Assembly (NCBI RefSeq): GCF_003054705.1
Contig: NZ_QAYX01000023.1
Location: forward strand, 637,187-701,186
DNA: 64,000 nucleotides
Reading direction: 5' to 3'
DNA from: Opitutus sp. ER46
GTDB taxonomy: Bacteria > Verrucomicrobiota > Verrucomicrobiia > Opitutales > Opitutaceae
Shown here: positions 17,997 to 27,900 of the stretch, one piece after another
Numbering within the stretch: position 1 is the stretch's first letter
Layout of the letters: the number at the start of each line of letters is the position of its first letter
Made by a program: the position numbers and the translations under genes
Notes under the pieces: generated by a model
Told to the model about the DNA's origin: nothing
Database searches by the model: none
The model's input: the letters and a program-made list of their open reading frames with translations, nothing else

Positions 17997-20900
17997 CGGT
18001 CAAAGAGGACATCGTGCCGACGCGTCCGGAACTGACGCCGGCGCAGCGGGCCATGCTGGAGGAACGTCTCCGGCGGGCAAAGCAGGCGACGAGTCGGGCG
18101 GGAGAACCCCGGTCCGGCATCGCGCGGCGCCGGGCGGGCGCGGACAGCCCGCTGTCGTACGCGCAGCGGCGCCTCTGGTTCCTGGACCAGTTGGAGCCGG
18201 GCTCGCCGGTGTACAACGTGTGCCAGGCCCTGCGGATCGCCGGGCCCGTCGACGTCCCGGCGCTGACGGCGGCGTTGAACGAGATTGTGCGCCGGCACGA
18301 GGTGCTGCGGACGAATTTCACCGCGGCGGACGGCACGCCGGTCCAGGTGGTGCAACCCCAGCGCATCCTCACGGTGGAGGTGGCCGAGGCGGCGGATGAG
18401 GCGGAGGCGCTGCGCCGTGTGCGGGAGGAGTCCCGCCGGCCGTTCGACCTCGCGCGGGATCTCCTGGTCCGCGCGGTGCTGGTGCGGGTGCCGACGGGCG
18501 CGTCGATCCTGCTCCTGACGCTGCACCATATTATCTCGGACGGCTGGTCGCTCGGCATCCTGTTTCGTGAACTCGCCGCGCTGTACCCCGCGGCCTGCAC
18601 GGGCGCGACCGGCAATCTGCCCGAGCTGCCGATCCAGTTTGCGGACTACGTGGCGTGGGAACGCGAAACGCTGCAGGGACCGATGCTCGAGCGGCTGCTC
18701 GGCTTCTGGCGCGAGCAACTGCGCGGTCCGCTCCCGGTGCTGGAACTGCCGTTCGATCACCCCCGCGCGACCGCGGCGGCCGCGCGCGGCGCGGCGCTGA
18801 CGCTGGACATCCCGGGCCCGGTGGCAAAGGCGCTGAAGGCGTTGGCGCAACGGGAAGGGGCGACGCTGTTCATGACGCTGCTCGCGGCTTTTCAGACGCT
18901 CCTGCACCGCTGGACGAGCCAGGACGACATCGTCATCGGCTCGGTGGTCGCGGGCCGGCGGAAGGTGGAGCTGGAAAAGCTGATCGGGTTCTTCGTGAAC
19001 ACGCTGGTGTTTCGCGGCGACCTCGCGGGCGATCCGACCTTCCGGTCTTTCCTGAAGGCGACGCGCGACCGTGCGTTGGCGGTGCTGGCGCACCAGGACC
19101 TGCCCTTCGAGACGCTGGTGAACGACCTGCGGCCCGACCGGGCGCCCAGCCGAAACCCGCTCTTTCAGGTGATGTTCGTCCTGCAGAACGCGCCGATGCC
19201 GGCGTGGAGCCTGGGCGATGTGACGGTGGAGCCACTCGAAGTGGAGACCGGGACCTCGAAGTTTGATCTCACGCTCTCGATGGTGGAGGACGGCGAGCGG
19301 CTCCGGGCGGGAATGGAGTACAATGCCGACCTCTTCGAGCCGGAGACTATCCGGCAACTGCTGGGGACATTCGCGACGCTGCTCGGGAGCATTGGCGCGG
19401 ACCCGGACCAACGCCTCTCGCGCCTGGCGCTACTGACGCCCGCGGAACGGGAGCAGGTGGTGACGACCTGGAACGACACGCGGCGGAGCTATCCGCGCGA
19501 CCGGTCACTGGCGGAGGTGTTCGCGGCGCAGGTGGCGCAGACACCGCATGCGCCGGCGGTGACGTGCGGCGCGCGCACGCTCACGTACCAGCAACTCGAC
19601 GCGGAGGCCAACCGGCTGGCGCGGCGGTTGTGGCGGGCGGGCGTGGGCCGGGAGACGCTCGTGGCGGTGATGATGGAACGCTCGGCCGAGCTGATCGTGA
19701 CGCTGGTGGCGATCCTCAAGGCGGGAGGGGCGTATGTTTCGCTCGATCCCAGCTACCCGGCGGAACGGCTGGCCTACATGCTGCGGGACACCGCGGCGCC
19801 GGTGCTGGTGGTCGCCAACGAAGCGGTGTGCGAACGACTGCCGCTCGAGACGGGCCAACCGGGACCGGTGGTGCTAAACCTGACGGCGGAGCGGGCGGCG
19901 ATCGCGAACGAAGGCACGTCGCCCTTGCCGCTGGCGGTGACCGCGGAGTCGCTGGCCTACGTCAGCTACACCTCGGGATCGACCGGCCGGCCGAAAGGCG
20001 TGGCCGTGGCGCAACGCGGCGTGGTGCGGCTGGTGAAGCAGGCGGATTTTGCGCGCATGGGGCCGGACGAAGTCTGGCTGCAGTTTGCGCCGATCGCCTT
20101 CGACGCCTCGACGCTCGAGATCTGGGCGCCGCTGCTGAACGGCGGCCGCCTCATCGTCTACCCGCCGGGGCGGACCTCGCTGGCGGAGCTGGGCGAGTTT
20201 ATTGAACGCGAGCGCATCACCTCGCTCTGGCTGACGGCCGGCCTGTTTCAACAGATGGTGGAGCACCAGGCGCCGCGGCTGCGGCACGTGAGGCAGCTCC
20301 TCGCGGGGGGCGACGTGCTTTCGCCGACGGCGGTGGCGCGGGCGCTCGAGGCGTTGCCGGAGACGACGCTGATCAACGGTTACGGTCCGACGGAGAACAC
20401 GACATTCACCTGCTGTCACCGGGTGACGGCGGCGGGGACGCGTTCGGTGCCGATCGGGCGTCCGATCAGCAACACGCAGGTGTACATCTTGGATGCGCAC
20501 CTGCAGCCGGTGCCCGTGGGCGTGCCCGGGGAGCTGTACGCGGGGGGCGACGGCCTGGCCCGCGGGTACCTGAACCGACCGGAGCTGACGGCGGAGCGGT
20601 TCGTGGCGAACCCGTTCGCGGCGGGCGAACGCCTGTACCGCACGGGGGACCGCGCGCGCTGGTTGCCGGACGGCACGATCGAGTTTCTCGACCGCGTGGA
20701 TCGCCAGGTGAAGATCCGCGGTTTCCGCGTGGAGCCCGCGGAAGTCGAGGCGGTGCTGGCCGCGCATCCCGCGGTGAAGGCCTGTGCGGTGACGGTGCGC
20801 GAAGTGGCCGGAGGCGAGAAGCGCCTCGTGGCCTACGTGGTGCCGGCAAAGGGGACCTCGGTGGCGACCGAGACCCTGCGTGCGCATCTGGCGGCGCGGT

Positions 20901-22147
20901 TGCCGGACTATCTGGTGCCCGCGGCGTTCTTCACCCTGGAGGCGCTGCCGCTGAACGCCAACGGCAAGCTGGATGCGGCGGCGCTGGCGGCGGTGGCGGC
21001 GGAGCGTTCAGAGCTGCATCCCAGTTACGTGGCGCCGCGGGACGACCTGGAGCGCGAGCTCGCGGCGATCTGGGAGAGTGTCCTGGACGTGCGGCCGATC
21101 GGGCTGCACGACTCGTTCTTCGCGCTGGGCGGGCACTCGCTGCTGGCGGTGCGCGTCGTGGCGCAGGTGGAGAAGACGCTCGGGCACCGGCTGCCGGTGG
21201 CGGCGATCTTTCAGCATCCCACGGTGGAGGAGATGGCGCAGGTGCTGCGCGCGCCGGCGACGGCGTATCGCCCGGCGAGCTCGATCGTCGAGATCCAGGC
21301 GCAGGGCACGCGGCCGCCGCTCCACCTCGTGCACGGGGTGGGTGGCGGCATGTTCTGGGGCTACGCCAACCTGGCGCGGCACCTGGGGACGGACCAACCG
21401 CTGCTGGCGTTCAAGTCACGCGGGCTCGACGGCCTGCCGGAGTGGCCGACGATCGAGGAGATGGCCGCGAGTTACGTGGCGGACCTGAGGGCGGCGCAGC
21501 CGCACGGTCCGTATCAGCTCGGAGGTTACTGCTTTGGCGGCATCGTGGCCTACGAGATGGCGCGGCAGCTGCAGGAGCAGGGGGAGACGGTGGCGTTGCT
21601 CGCGCTGATCAATGGCTCGCCGCCGAATACCGGCTACCAGAAGGATTTCAACCGGCTGTCGCCGCGCTGGCTGGCCCGCTTCAGCGGCAACTTCGCCTAC
21701 TGGCTGAGCTGTTTCCTCTTCCGCTGGACCTGGCGGGAACGGAAGGAGTTCGTCCGGTGGAAACTGCGGGTCGTGCGCCGGCGGCCGGCGGACGCGGAGG
21801 CGCGGCCGCACGCGGAGGTGGCGCTGGGCGACGTGGACCAACTGGTCGACCTGGCCGCGTATTCGGAGGAGCGCCGCGCGCTCTGGCGCACGCACGTCCT
21901 CGCGCTGATGAAGTATCACCCGCGGCCCTACGCGGGGCGCGTGACGCTGATCCGCACGCGGGGGCACCCGATGGTGTGCTCGTTCGATCACGAGTATGGC
22001 TGGGCGGAGCTGGCGCGGGGCGGCGTGGACGTGCACATCGTGCGCGGCGGCCACGGCAACGTGCTGGCGGAGCCGTTTGTGCGGAACGTGGCGGCGGTGC
22101 TGCGGACCCGCGCCGAGCGGCGGGCCGGGAAAAGGGGGACCTCGTGA
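17993..22147 (+). CDS. NRPS termination module C-A-PCP-TE (predicted Val, Cys-type thioesterase)
   Basis: About 1384 residues. Start ATG 17993 overlaps the previous stop (ATGA) and is preceded by GGAGG seven bases upstream, so it is preferred over the longer open frame. Domains: condensation with HHIISDGW (about 178), adenylation with YTSGSTGRPKG (about 658), FDASTLEIW and NGYGPTENTTF (about 795), carrier with GGHSLLAVR (about 1046), and an alpha/beta-hydrolase thioesterase from about 1103. The code read by eye is D-A-L-W-L-G-G-T-F-K, a Val-type code. The thioesterase nucleophile elbow is GGYCFGG: the usual Ser is Cys (C1180). The catalytic His is likely in GGHGNVL near the C-terminus. As the only TE in the line it should release the product, by hydrolysis or cyclisation. 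Confidence 0.93.
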   Translation: MTVKEDIVPTRPELTPAQRAMLEERLRRAKQATSRAGEPRSGIARRRAGADSPLSYAQRRLWFLDQLEPGSPVYNVCQALRIAGPVDVPALTAALNEIVRRHEVLRTNFTAADGTPVQVVQPQRILTVEVAEAADEAEALRRVREESRRPFDLARDLLVRAVLVRVPTGASILLLTLHHIISDGWSLGILFRELAALYPAACTGATGNLPELPIQFADYVAWERETLQGPMLERLLGFWREQLRGPLPVLELPFDHPRATAAAARGAALTLDIPGPVAKALKALAQREGATLFMTLLAAFQTLLHRWTSQDDIVIGSVVAGRRKVELEKLIGFFVNTLVFRGDLAGDPTFRSFLKATRDRALAVLAHQDLPFETLVNDLRPDRAPSRNPLFQVMFVLQNAPMPAWSLGDVTVEPLEVETGTSKFDLTLSMVEDGERLRAGMEYNADLFEPETIRQLLGTFATLLGSIGADPDQRLSRLALLTPAEREQVVTTWNDTRRSYPRDRSLAEVFAAQVAQTPHAPAVTCGARTLTYQQLDAEANRLARRLWRAGVGRETLVAVMMERSAELIVTLVAILKAGGAYVSLDPSYPAERLAYMLRDTAAPVLVVANEAVCERLPLETGQPGPVVLNLTAERAAIANEGTSPLPLAVTAESLAYVSYTSGSTGRPKGVAVAQRGVVRLVKQADFARMGPDEVWLQFAPIAFDASTLEIWAPLLNGGRLIVYPPGRTSLAELGEFIERERITSLWLTAGLFQQMVEHQAPRLRHVRQLLAGGDVLSPTAVARALEALPETTLINGYGPTENTTFTCCHRVTAAGTRSVPIGRPISNTQVYILDAHLQPVPVGVPGELYAGGDGLARGYLNRPELTAERFVANPFAAGERLYRTGDRARWLPDGTIEFLDRVDRQVKIRGFRVEPAEVEAVLAAHPAVKACAVTVREVAGGEKRLVAYVVPAKGTSVATETLRAHLAARLPDYLVPAAFFTLEALPLNANGKLDAAALAAVAAERSELHPSYVAPRDDLERELAAIWESVLDVRPIGLHDSFFALGGHSLLAVRVVAQVEKTLGHRLPVAAIFQHPTVEEMAQVLRAPATAYRPASSIVEIQAQGTRPPLHLVHGVGGGMFWGYANLARHLGTDQPLLAFKSRGLDGLPEWPTIEEMAASYVADLRAAQPHGPYQLGGYCFGGIVAYEMARQLQEQGETVALLALINGSPPNTGYQKDFNRLSPRWLARFSGNFAYWLSCFLFRWTWRERKEFVRWKLRVVRRRPADAEARPHAEVALGDVDQLVDLAAYSEERRALWRTHVLALMKYHPRPYAGRVTLIRTRGHPMVCSFDHEYGWAELARGGVDVHIVRGGHGNVLAEPFVRNVAAVLRTRAERRAGKRGTS

Positions 22148-22932
22148 AGCGGACCCCGATGATGCCGGCGGCGGAAGCGTCGACGGTGGATGTCACCCGC
22201 AAGCCGCCGCGGCCGGGCCTCGAGCCCGGCGTGGTCGACCTGTGGTGGGTGGCGCTGGACGCGGAGCCGGACGACCAGGCGCGGGCGTTGGCGGAGCGGC
22301 TGTCGGCGGACGAACGGGAGCGGGCCGAGCGTTTCTTCTTTGCGCGGGACCGGCGGCGCTTCGTGGTCGCGCGGGGGGTGCTGCGCGTGCTGCTGGGCCG
22401 CTATCTCGGCGCGGCCGCGGAGACGGTGGCGTTCCGGTATGGCACGAACGGCAAGCCGGCGCTGGCGGCGCCCGCGGCGCACCTGCATTTCAACCTGGCG
22501 CACTCGGAAGGGCAGGCGCTGTACGCGTTTTCTGGTGACAGCGAAGTCGGGGTGGACCTGGAGCGGATCCGGGAGCTGCCCGACTGGGAGTCGATCGCCT
22601 CGACCTGCTTCGGGCCACAGGAGACGGCGCGCGTGCAGGCGGCGCCGGCGGCGGAGCGCCGGCTCGAGTTTTTCCAGGCCTGGGCGCGGCAGGAGGCCGT
22701 GCTGAAGGCGAGCGGAGTCGGCCTCGCGGGGGCCGGGCGCGGCGCGCCGGCGGCGGCCGGGGCGTGGCGGGTGTTCTCGCTGGCGCTGGACCCGACGTAC
22801 GCGGCCGCGGTCGCGGTCGGGGCGGGCCCGCGGTGGCTGCGCGTTTGCCGCTGGGGCGAACGGCAGGAACCGGGCCGGGCCCGGCGGATGGCTTTGGCAG
22901 AAATGGCACACGTCGGACCAGGACTTCTATGA
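22144..22932 (+). CDS. 4'-phosphopantetheinyl transferase, Sfp/Gsp type
   Basis: About 262 residues. It moves phosphopantetheine from CoA onto the Ser of carrier domains and so activates the upstream NRPS/PKS enzymes. Diagnostic motifs are present in order: GTNGKPAL, FNLAHSEG, EVGVDLERI (Mg-binding Asp/Glu) and FFQAWARQEAVLKASGVGL (the WxxKEA-like motif, with Gln-Glu-Ala here). The start taken is GTG 22144, whose GTGA overlaps the previous stop; ATG 22159 or 22162 are alternatives that would shorten the protein by five or six residues. The 3' end overlaps the exporter start by ATGA, so it belongs to the biosynthetic operon. Confidence 0.93.
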   Translation: MKRTPMMPAAEASTVDVTRKPPRPGLEPGVVDLWWVALDAEPDDQARALAERLSADERERAERFFFARDRRRFVVARGVLRVLLGRYLGAAAETVAFRYGTNGKPALAAPAAHLHFNLAHSEGQALYAFSGDSEVGVDLERIRELPDWESIASTCFGPQETARVQAAPAAERRLEFFQAWARQEAVLKASGVGLAGAGRGAPAAAGAWRVFSLALDPTYAAAVAVGAGPRWLRVCRWGERQEPGRARRMALAEMAHVGPGLL

Positions 22933-24602
22933 ATCTGATACGCTTCTTCATTCGCGGCTCCCGCGTCATGATGCTCAGCACCTTCGGGGCGGCATTGCTC
23001 AGCGGCGCGGCCAACGCGGGACTCATCGCGGTGGTGAACACCGCGCTGACCCAGGCCGGGGCGCCGACGCGGCTCATGGTCATCTGCTTTGTCGCGCTGG
23101 CCGTGGGCCGGCTGGTGACGAACTTCGTGGCGCAGGTGACCCTCGCGCACTTCTCGCAGCGCAACAGCGCCGAGCTGCGCCGGGACCTGGTGGGCAAGAT
23201 CCTGTCGGTGCCGCTGCGGCAACTGGAGGACATTGGCGCGCCGCGGTTGATGGTGGCGCTGACGGAGGACGTGCTGACGCTGACGGAGGCGATGCTGGCA
23301 ATCCCGACCTTCGCGGTGAACGTGGCCATCCTGGTCGGAGGGGCGATCTACCTCGGGTATCTGTCCCTGAGCGTTCTGGCGGCGATGGCGGTGTTCATTG
23401 TCTTCGGGGCGATCGCGTACCGGTTCCTGATTCGCAGCGGCTTCGGGCACCTGTATCAGGCGCGCGATGAGCAGGACCGGCTGTTCCGCCATTTCCGCGC
23501 GCTCACCGAAGGCATCAAGGAGCTGAAGCTGCACCGCGAGCGGCGGGGCGTGTTCCTGGCGAAGAGCATCCACGGCTGCACGGAGACCTACAAGCGGCAT
23601 GCGGTCGCGGCGGAGATGCGGTTCATCTTCGCGCACAACTGGAGCCATCTCCTGTTCTTCACGCTGGTCGGCCTGATCCTGTTCCTGCTGCCGAAGCTGC
23701 GCGACGTGAGCCCGCAGGCGCTCACCGGCTACATCGTGGCGACGCTGTACCTGATGGGACCGCTCTCGGGCGTGCTCGGCAGCCTCTCGCTGTTTGGCCG
23801 TGCGAGCGCCTCGCTGCGGAAGATCGAGCAGCTGGGCGTCGTGCTGACGCAGCGGACGGGGGACAACTGCCCGATCTCGCTGCCGCCGGCCGCGCCGAAG
23901 TTCGAGCGCCTGGAGCTGGTGGATGTGACGCATTCCTACCACCGCGAACGGGAGGACGACCATTTCTCCCTCGGGCCGATCAACCTCGAGTTCCGGCCGG
24001 GCGAGATCGTTTACCTCGTGGGCGGCAACGGCAGCGGCAAGTCGACGCTGGCAAAGGTGATCACCGGGTTGTACCCGCCGGAGGAGGGGACGATCCGGGT
24101 CAATGGCCGGATGGTGACGGAGCAAAACCGCGATGACTACCGGCAGTACTTCTCGGCGGTGTTCGCGGACTTCTACCTGTTCGACAACCTGCTGGGCCAC
24201 GCCGGCCGGGACCTCGATACGCAGGCCCGCGAGTACCTGAGCCAGCTGCACCTGGACCACAAGGTGAAGGTCGTGGACGGCGTGCTTTCCACGACCCAGC
24301 TTTCGCAAGGGCAGCGCAAGCGGCTCGCGTTGCTCAACGCCTACCTGGAAGACCGGCCATTCTATCTGTTCGACGAATGGGCCTCGGACCAGGACCCGCT
24401 ATTCAAGGAGCTCTTTTACACGCAGCTCCTGCCCGAACTCCGGGTGCGGAGGAAGACCGTCCTGGCCATCACCCACGACGACAAGTACTTCCACCTGGCG
24501 GACCGCATCATCAAGTTGGACTACGGCCAGATCGTGCATGACGGCGGGCCGGAACGACGCGGCACGCGGCAGCCGTTTGTGGAACTGGACCTGCGGACCT
24601 GA
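22929..24602 (+). CDS. Cyclic-peptide-type ABC exporter, fused permease and ATPase (PvdE/SyrD-like)
   Basis: About 557 residues: an N-terminal membrane half with about six hydrophobic segments and a C-terminal nucleotide-binding domain. Walker A is GGNGSGKSTL (about residue 365), the signature is LSQGQRKRLAL and Walker B is FYLFDEWASDQDP. The EWASDQDP ending after Walker B is typical of the cyclic peptide transporter family (PvdE, SyrD). It is expected to sit in the inner membrane as a homodimer and move the peptide product or a precursor to the periplasm. It is the last gene of the operon, overlapping the phosphopantetheinyl transferase by ATGA. Confidence 0.93.
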   Translation: MNLIRFFIRGSRVMMLSTFGAALLSGAANAGLIAVVNTALTQAGAPTRLMVICFVALAVGRLVTNFVAQVTLAHFSQRNSAELRRDLVGKILSVPLRQLEDIGAPRLMVALTEDVLTLTEAMLAIPTFAVNVAILVGGAIYLGYLSLSVLAAMAVFIVFGAIAYRFLIRSGFGHLYQARDEQDRLFRHFRALTEGIKELKLHRERRGVFLAKSIHGCTETYKRHAVAAEMRFIFAHNWSHLLFFTLVGLILFLLPKLRDVSPQALTGYIVATLYLMGPLSGVLGSLSLFGRASASLRKIEQLGVVLTQRTGDNCPISLPPAAPKFERLELVDVTHSYHREREDDHFSLGPINLEFRPGEIVYLVGGNGSGKSTLAKVITGLYPPEEGTIRVNGRMVTEQNRDDYRQYFSAVFADFYLFDNLLGHAGRDLDTQAREYLSQLHLDHKVKVVDGVLSTTQLSQGQRKRLALLNAYLEDRPFYLFDEWASDQDPLFKELFYTQLLPELRVRRKTVLAITHDDKYFHLADRIIKLDYGQIVHDGGPERRGTRQPFVELDLRT

Positions 24603-24943
24603 GCGGGACGGGTGGGGACGCAGCCGACGGAAACGTTGGTCGGCGGACCTCGCGGGGGCGAATGCGGCAGCAAGCGGCTTGCTCCGGGGTGTGAAGGCGT
24701 GCGGCGGGCCGTGCGGACACGTGTGCGCGGCTGTGCGGTTTTTGGCCGGCGGACGGCCCGAATGATTCGCGTGACAGAGCGGCGCGTGACGCGGTTTTCC
24801 CTCTGAACTTGACTGTCCAGACACGGCTGGCGGTCAGCGCGCAATTCATGCACCGCGAATGGCAACGGCTGCGTAGTCCCATGCCCCCCCGGGTGGCACA
24901 CTGGTTCCGCTTTATCGCGGAAAACGTCTGCTCTTTCACGCAC
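24603..24943. other. Intergenic region between exporter and PFOR
   Basis: GC-rich stretch with no gene I can support. The PFOR frame is open upstream to 24809, but the conserved protein starts at MPNRPSSNDYF. No clear intrinsic terminator for the NRPS operon and no convincing promoter hexamers for PFOR were found; TTGACT at 24809 has no good -10 partner. Confidence 0.5.
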
Positions 24944-27900
24944 ATGCCTAATCGCCCGTCGTCCAACGACTATTTTACCTGCGATGCCAACGATGCCGTG
25001 GCATCCGTGGCCTTCCGGCTCAACGAGCTGATCGCCATCTACCCGATTACGCCGTCGTCGCCGATGGCGGAGACCTGCGACGAGTGGGCCGCCCAGGGTA
25101 AGAAGAATCTTTGGGGCGAAGTGCCCCGGATCGTCGAAATGCAGTCCGAGGCCGGTGTCGCCGGCGCGGTGCATGGCGGTCTGCAGACCGGCGCGCTGAC
25201 GACGACCTTCACGGCGTCCCAGGGCCTGCTGCTCATGATCCCGAATCTGTACAAGATCGCGGGCGAGCTACTGCCGTTCACCTGCCACGTCAGCGCCCGC
25301 GCGCTGGCCGCGCAGGGTCTGTCGATCTTCGGCGATCACCAGGATGTGATGGCCTGCCGCGCCACGGGTTGCGCGCTGCTCTGCAGCAACTCGCCGCAGG
25401 AGGCGCACGACCTCGCGCTGGTCGCCCACGCGGCGAGCCTGCGTTCGCGCGTGCCGTTCATCCACTTCTTCGACGGTTTCCGCACCTCGCACGAAGTGCA
25501 GAAGATCGCCCGCCTGTCGGATGACCAGCTGCGTGCGGTCATCGATCAGGACGACATCACGGCCTTCCAGGCCCGGGCGATGACGCCGGACAAGCCGACC
25601 CTCCGCGGCACGGCGCAGAATCCCGACGTGTATTTCCAGGGTCGCGAGGCGGTGAATCCGTTCTACGAGAAGCTGCCCGGGATCGTGCAGGACATCATGG
25701 ACAAGTTCAAGGCGGCCACCGGCCGGTCCTACCACTTGTTCGACTATCACGGTCACCCCGAAGCCGAGCGCGTCGTGATCGCGATGGGCAGCAGCATCGA
25801 CACGATCAGCGAGACGGTCGACTGGCTGACCGCGAAGGGTGAGAAGGTGGGCGTCCTTAGCGTGCGCCTGTTCCTCCCGTTCCACGTGAAGTCCTTCCTC
25901 GCGGCGCTGCCGAAGACGACGAAGGCGATCGCGGTGCTCGACCGCACGAAGGAGCCCGGCTGCATGGGCGAGCCGCTGTACCTCAATGTCGTCGGCGCGC
26001 TGGCCGAAGGCCGCAACCCGCTCGCGGTTTCGCCGCGCGTCGTGGGTGGCCGCTACGGCCTGGGCTCGAAGGAATTCACCCCGGGCATGGTCCGCGCGGT
26101 CTTCCAGCACCTGAACCAGTGGGAACCGCTCAACCACTTCACCATCGGCATCACCGATGACGTGTCCGGCACCTCGCTGCCGTTTGACGCGGACTTCGAT
26201 CTCGAGGCCTCCGACGTGCGCCGCTGCGTGTTCGTCGGCCTGGGCGCGGACGGCACCGTCGGCGCGAACAAGAATTCGATCAAGATCATCGGCGAGCAGA
26301 CCGACAACTTTGCGCAGGGCTACTTCGTGTACGACTCGAAGAAGTCCGGCTCGATGACGGTCTCGCACCTGCGCTTCGGCCCGCGGCCGATCAAGGCGCC
26401 GTACCTCATTCATCGCGGCGACTTCGTCGCGTGCAGCCAGTTCAGCTTCGTCGGCCGCGCTGACGTGCTCGGGTTCGCCGCGCAGGGCGCGACCGTGCTG
26501 CTGAATTCGCCGCACTCGCCCGAAGAGACCTGGAAGCAGCTCCCGCGCGACTGGCAGAATACGATCATCACGAAGAAGCTCCGGCTGTTCGTCATCGACG
26601 CGACCAAGGTCGCGCATGACACCGGCATGGGCCGCCGCACCAACACCGTGCTGCAGACCTGCTTCTTCGCCCTGTCCGGGGTCCTCCCGAAGGACGAGGC
26701 GATCACGCAGATCAAGAAGTCGATCGCCAAGACCTACGGCAAGAAGGGCGAGCAGATCGTGAAGATGAACTACGCCGCGGTCGATGCGTCGCTCGCCGGC
26801 CTGGCCGAGGTGAAGATCCCCGCCACGGTCGACGTCGATGCCGTCGCAAGCGTGCCGCCGTCCTACTCCAACGCGCCGAAGTTTGTGCAGGAGATCACCG
26901 CGCGCCTGCTGGCCAACGAGGGCGACCTCATGCCGGTGAGCGCGATCCCGCTCGACGGTATCTGGCCCACGGGCACGGCCCGGTTCGAGAAGCGCAACAT
27001 CGCGCTCGAGATCCCGAAGTGGGACTCCTCGATCTGCATCCAGTGCAACAAGTGCGTGATGGTCTGCCCGCACGCGGCCATTCGCGCCAAGATCTACACG
27101 CCCGAGGCGGCGGCCGGCGCGCCGGCGACCTTCGCGGCGACGAAGTTCAAGTCGTCCGACATGCCTGGCATGCAGTACACGCTGCAGGTCGCGCCCGAGG
27201 ATTGCACCGGCTGCTCGATCTGCGTCCAGGTCTGCCCGGCCAAGGACAAGACGAACCCGAAGCACAAGGCCATCGACATGGTGGCCCAGCCCCCGCTGCT
27301 CGAGACCGAGCGCGCGAACTGGGACTTCTTTACCAAGCTGCCCGATCCGGACCGCACGAAGCTCGATATCGCGACGGTCAAGGGCACGCAGTTCCTGACG
27401 CCGCTGTTCGAATTCTCCGGCGCCTGCGCCGGCTGCGGTGAGACGCCCTACATCAAGCTGCTCACGCAGCTCTTCGGTGACCGCATCACCATCGGCAATG
27501 CGACGGGCTGCTCGTCCATCTACGGCGGCAACCTGCCGACGACGCCTTATTGCCAGGACAGCAACGGCCGCGGCCCGACCTGGTGCAACTCGCTCTTCGA
27601 GGACAACGCCGAGTTTGGTCTCGGTCTGCTCCTCGGCGTCGAACAGCGCGCCAAGACCGCCCGCGAACTGCTGCAGAAGCTGGCGGCCCGCGTGGGTCCG
27701 GACCTGGTCAACCAGATCCTCCATGCCGACCAGTCGACGGAGGCCGGCATCGCCGCCCAGCGCACGCGCGTGGTGGCGGTGAAGGAAGCGCTCCGCGGCG
27801 CGACCGGCTATGAGGCGGCCCGGCTGCTGGTGGTGGCCGACGACCTGGTGCGCAAGACGGTGTGGATCCTCGGTGGCGACGGCTGGGCGTACGACATCGG

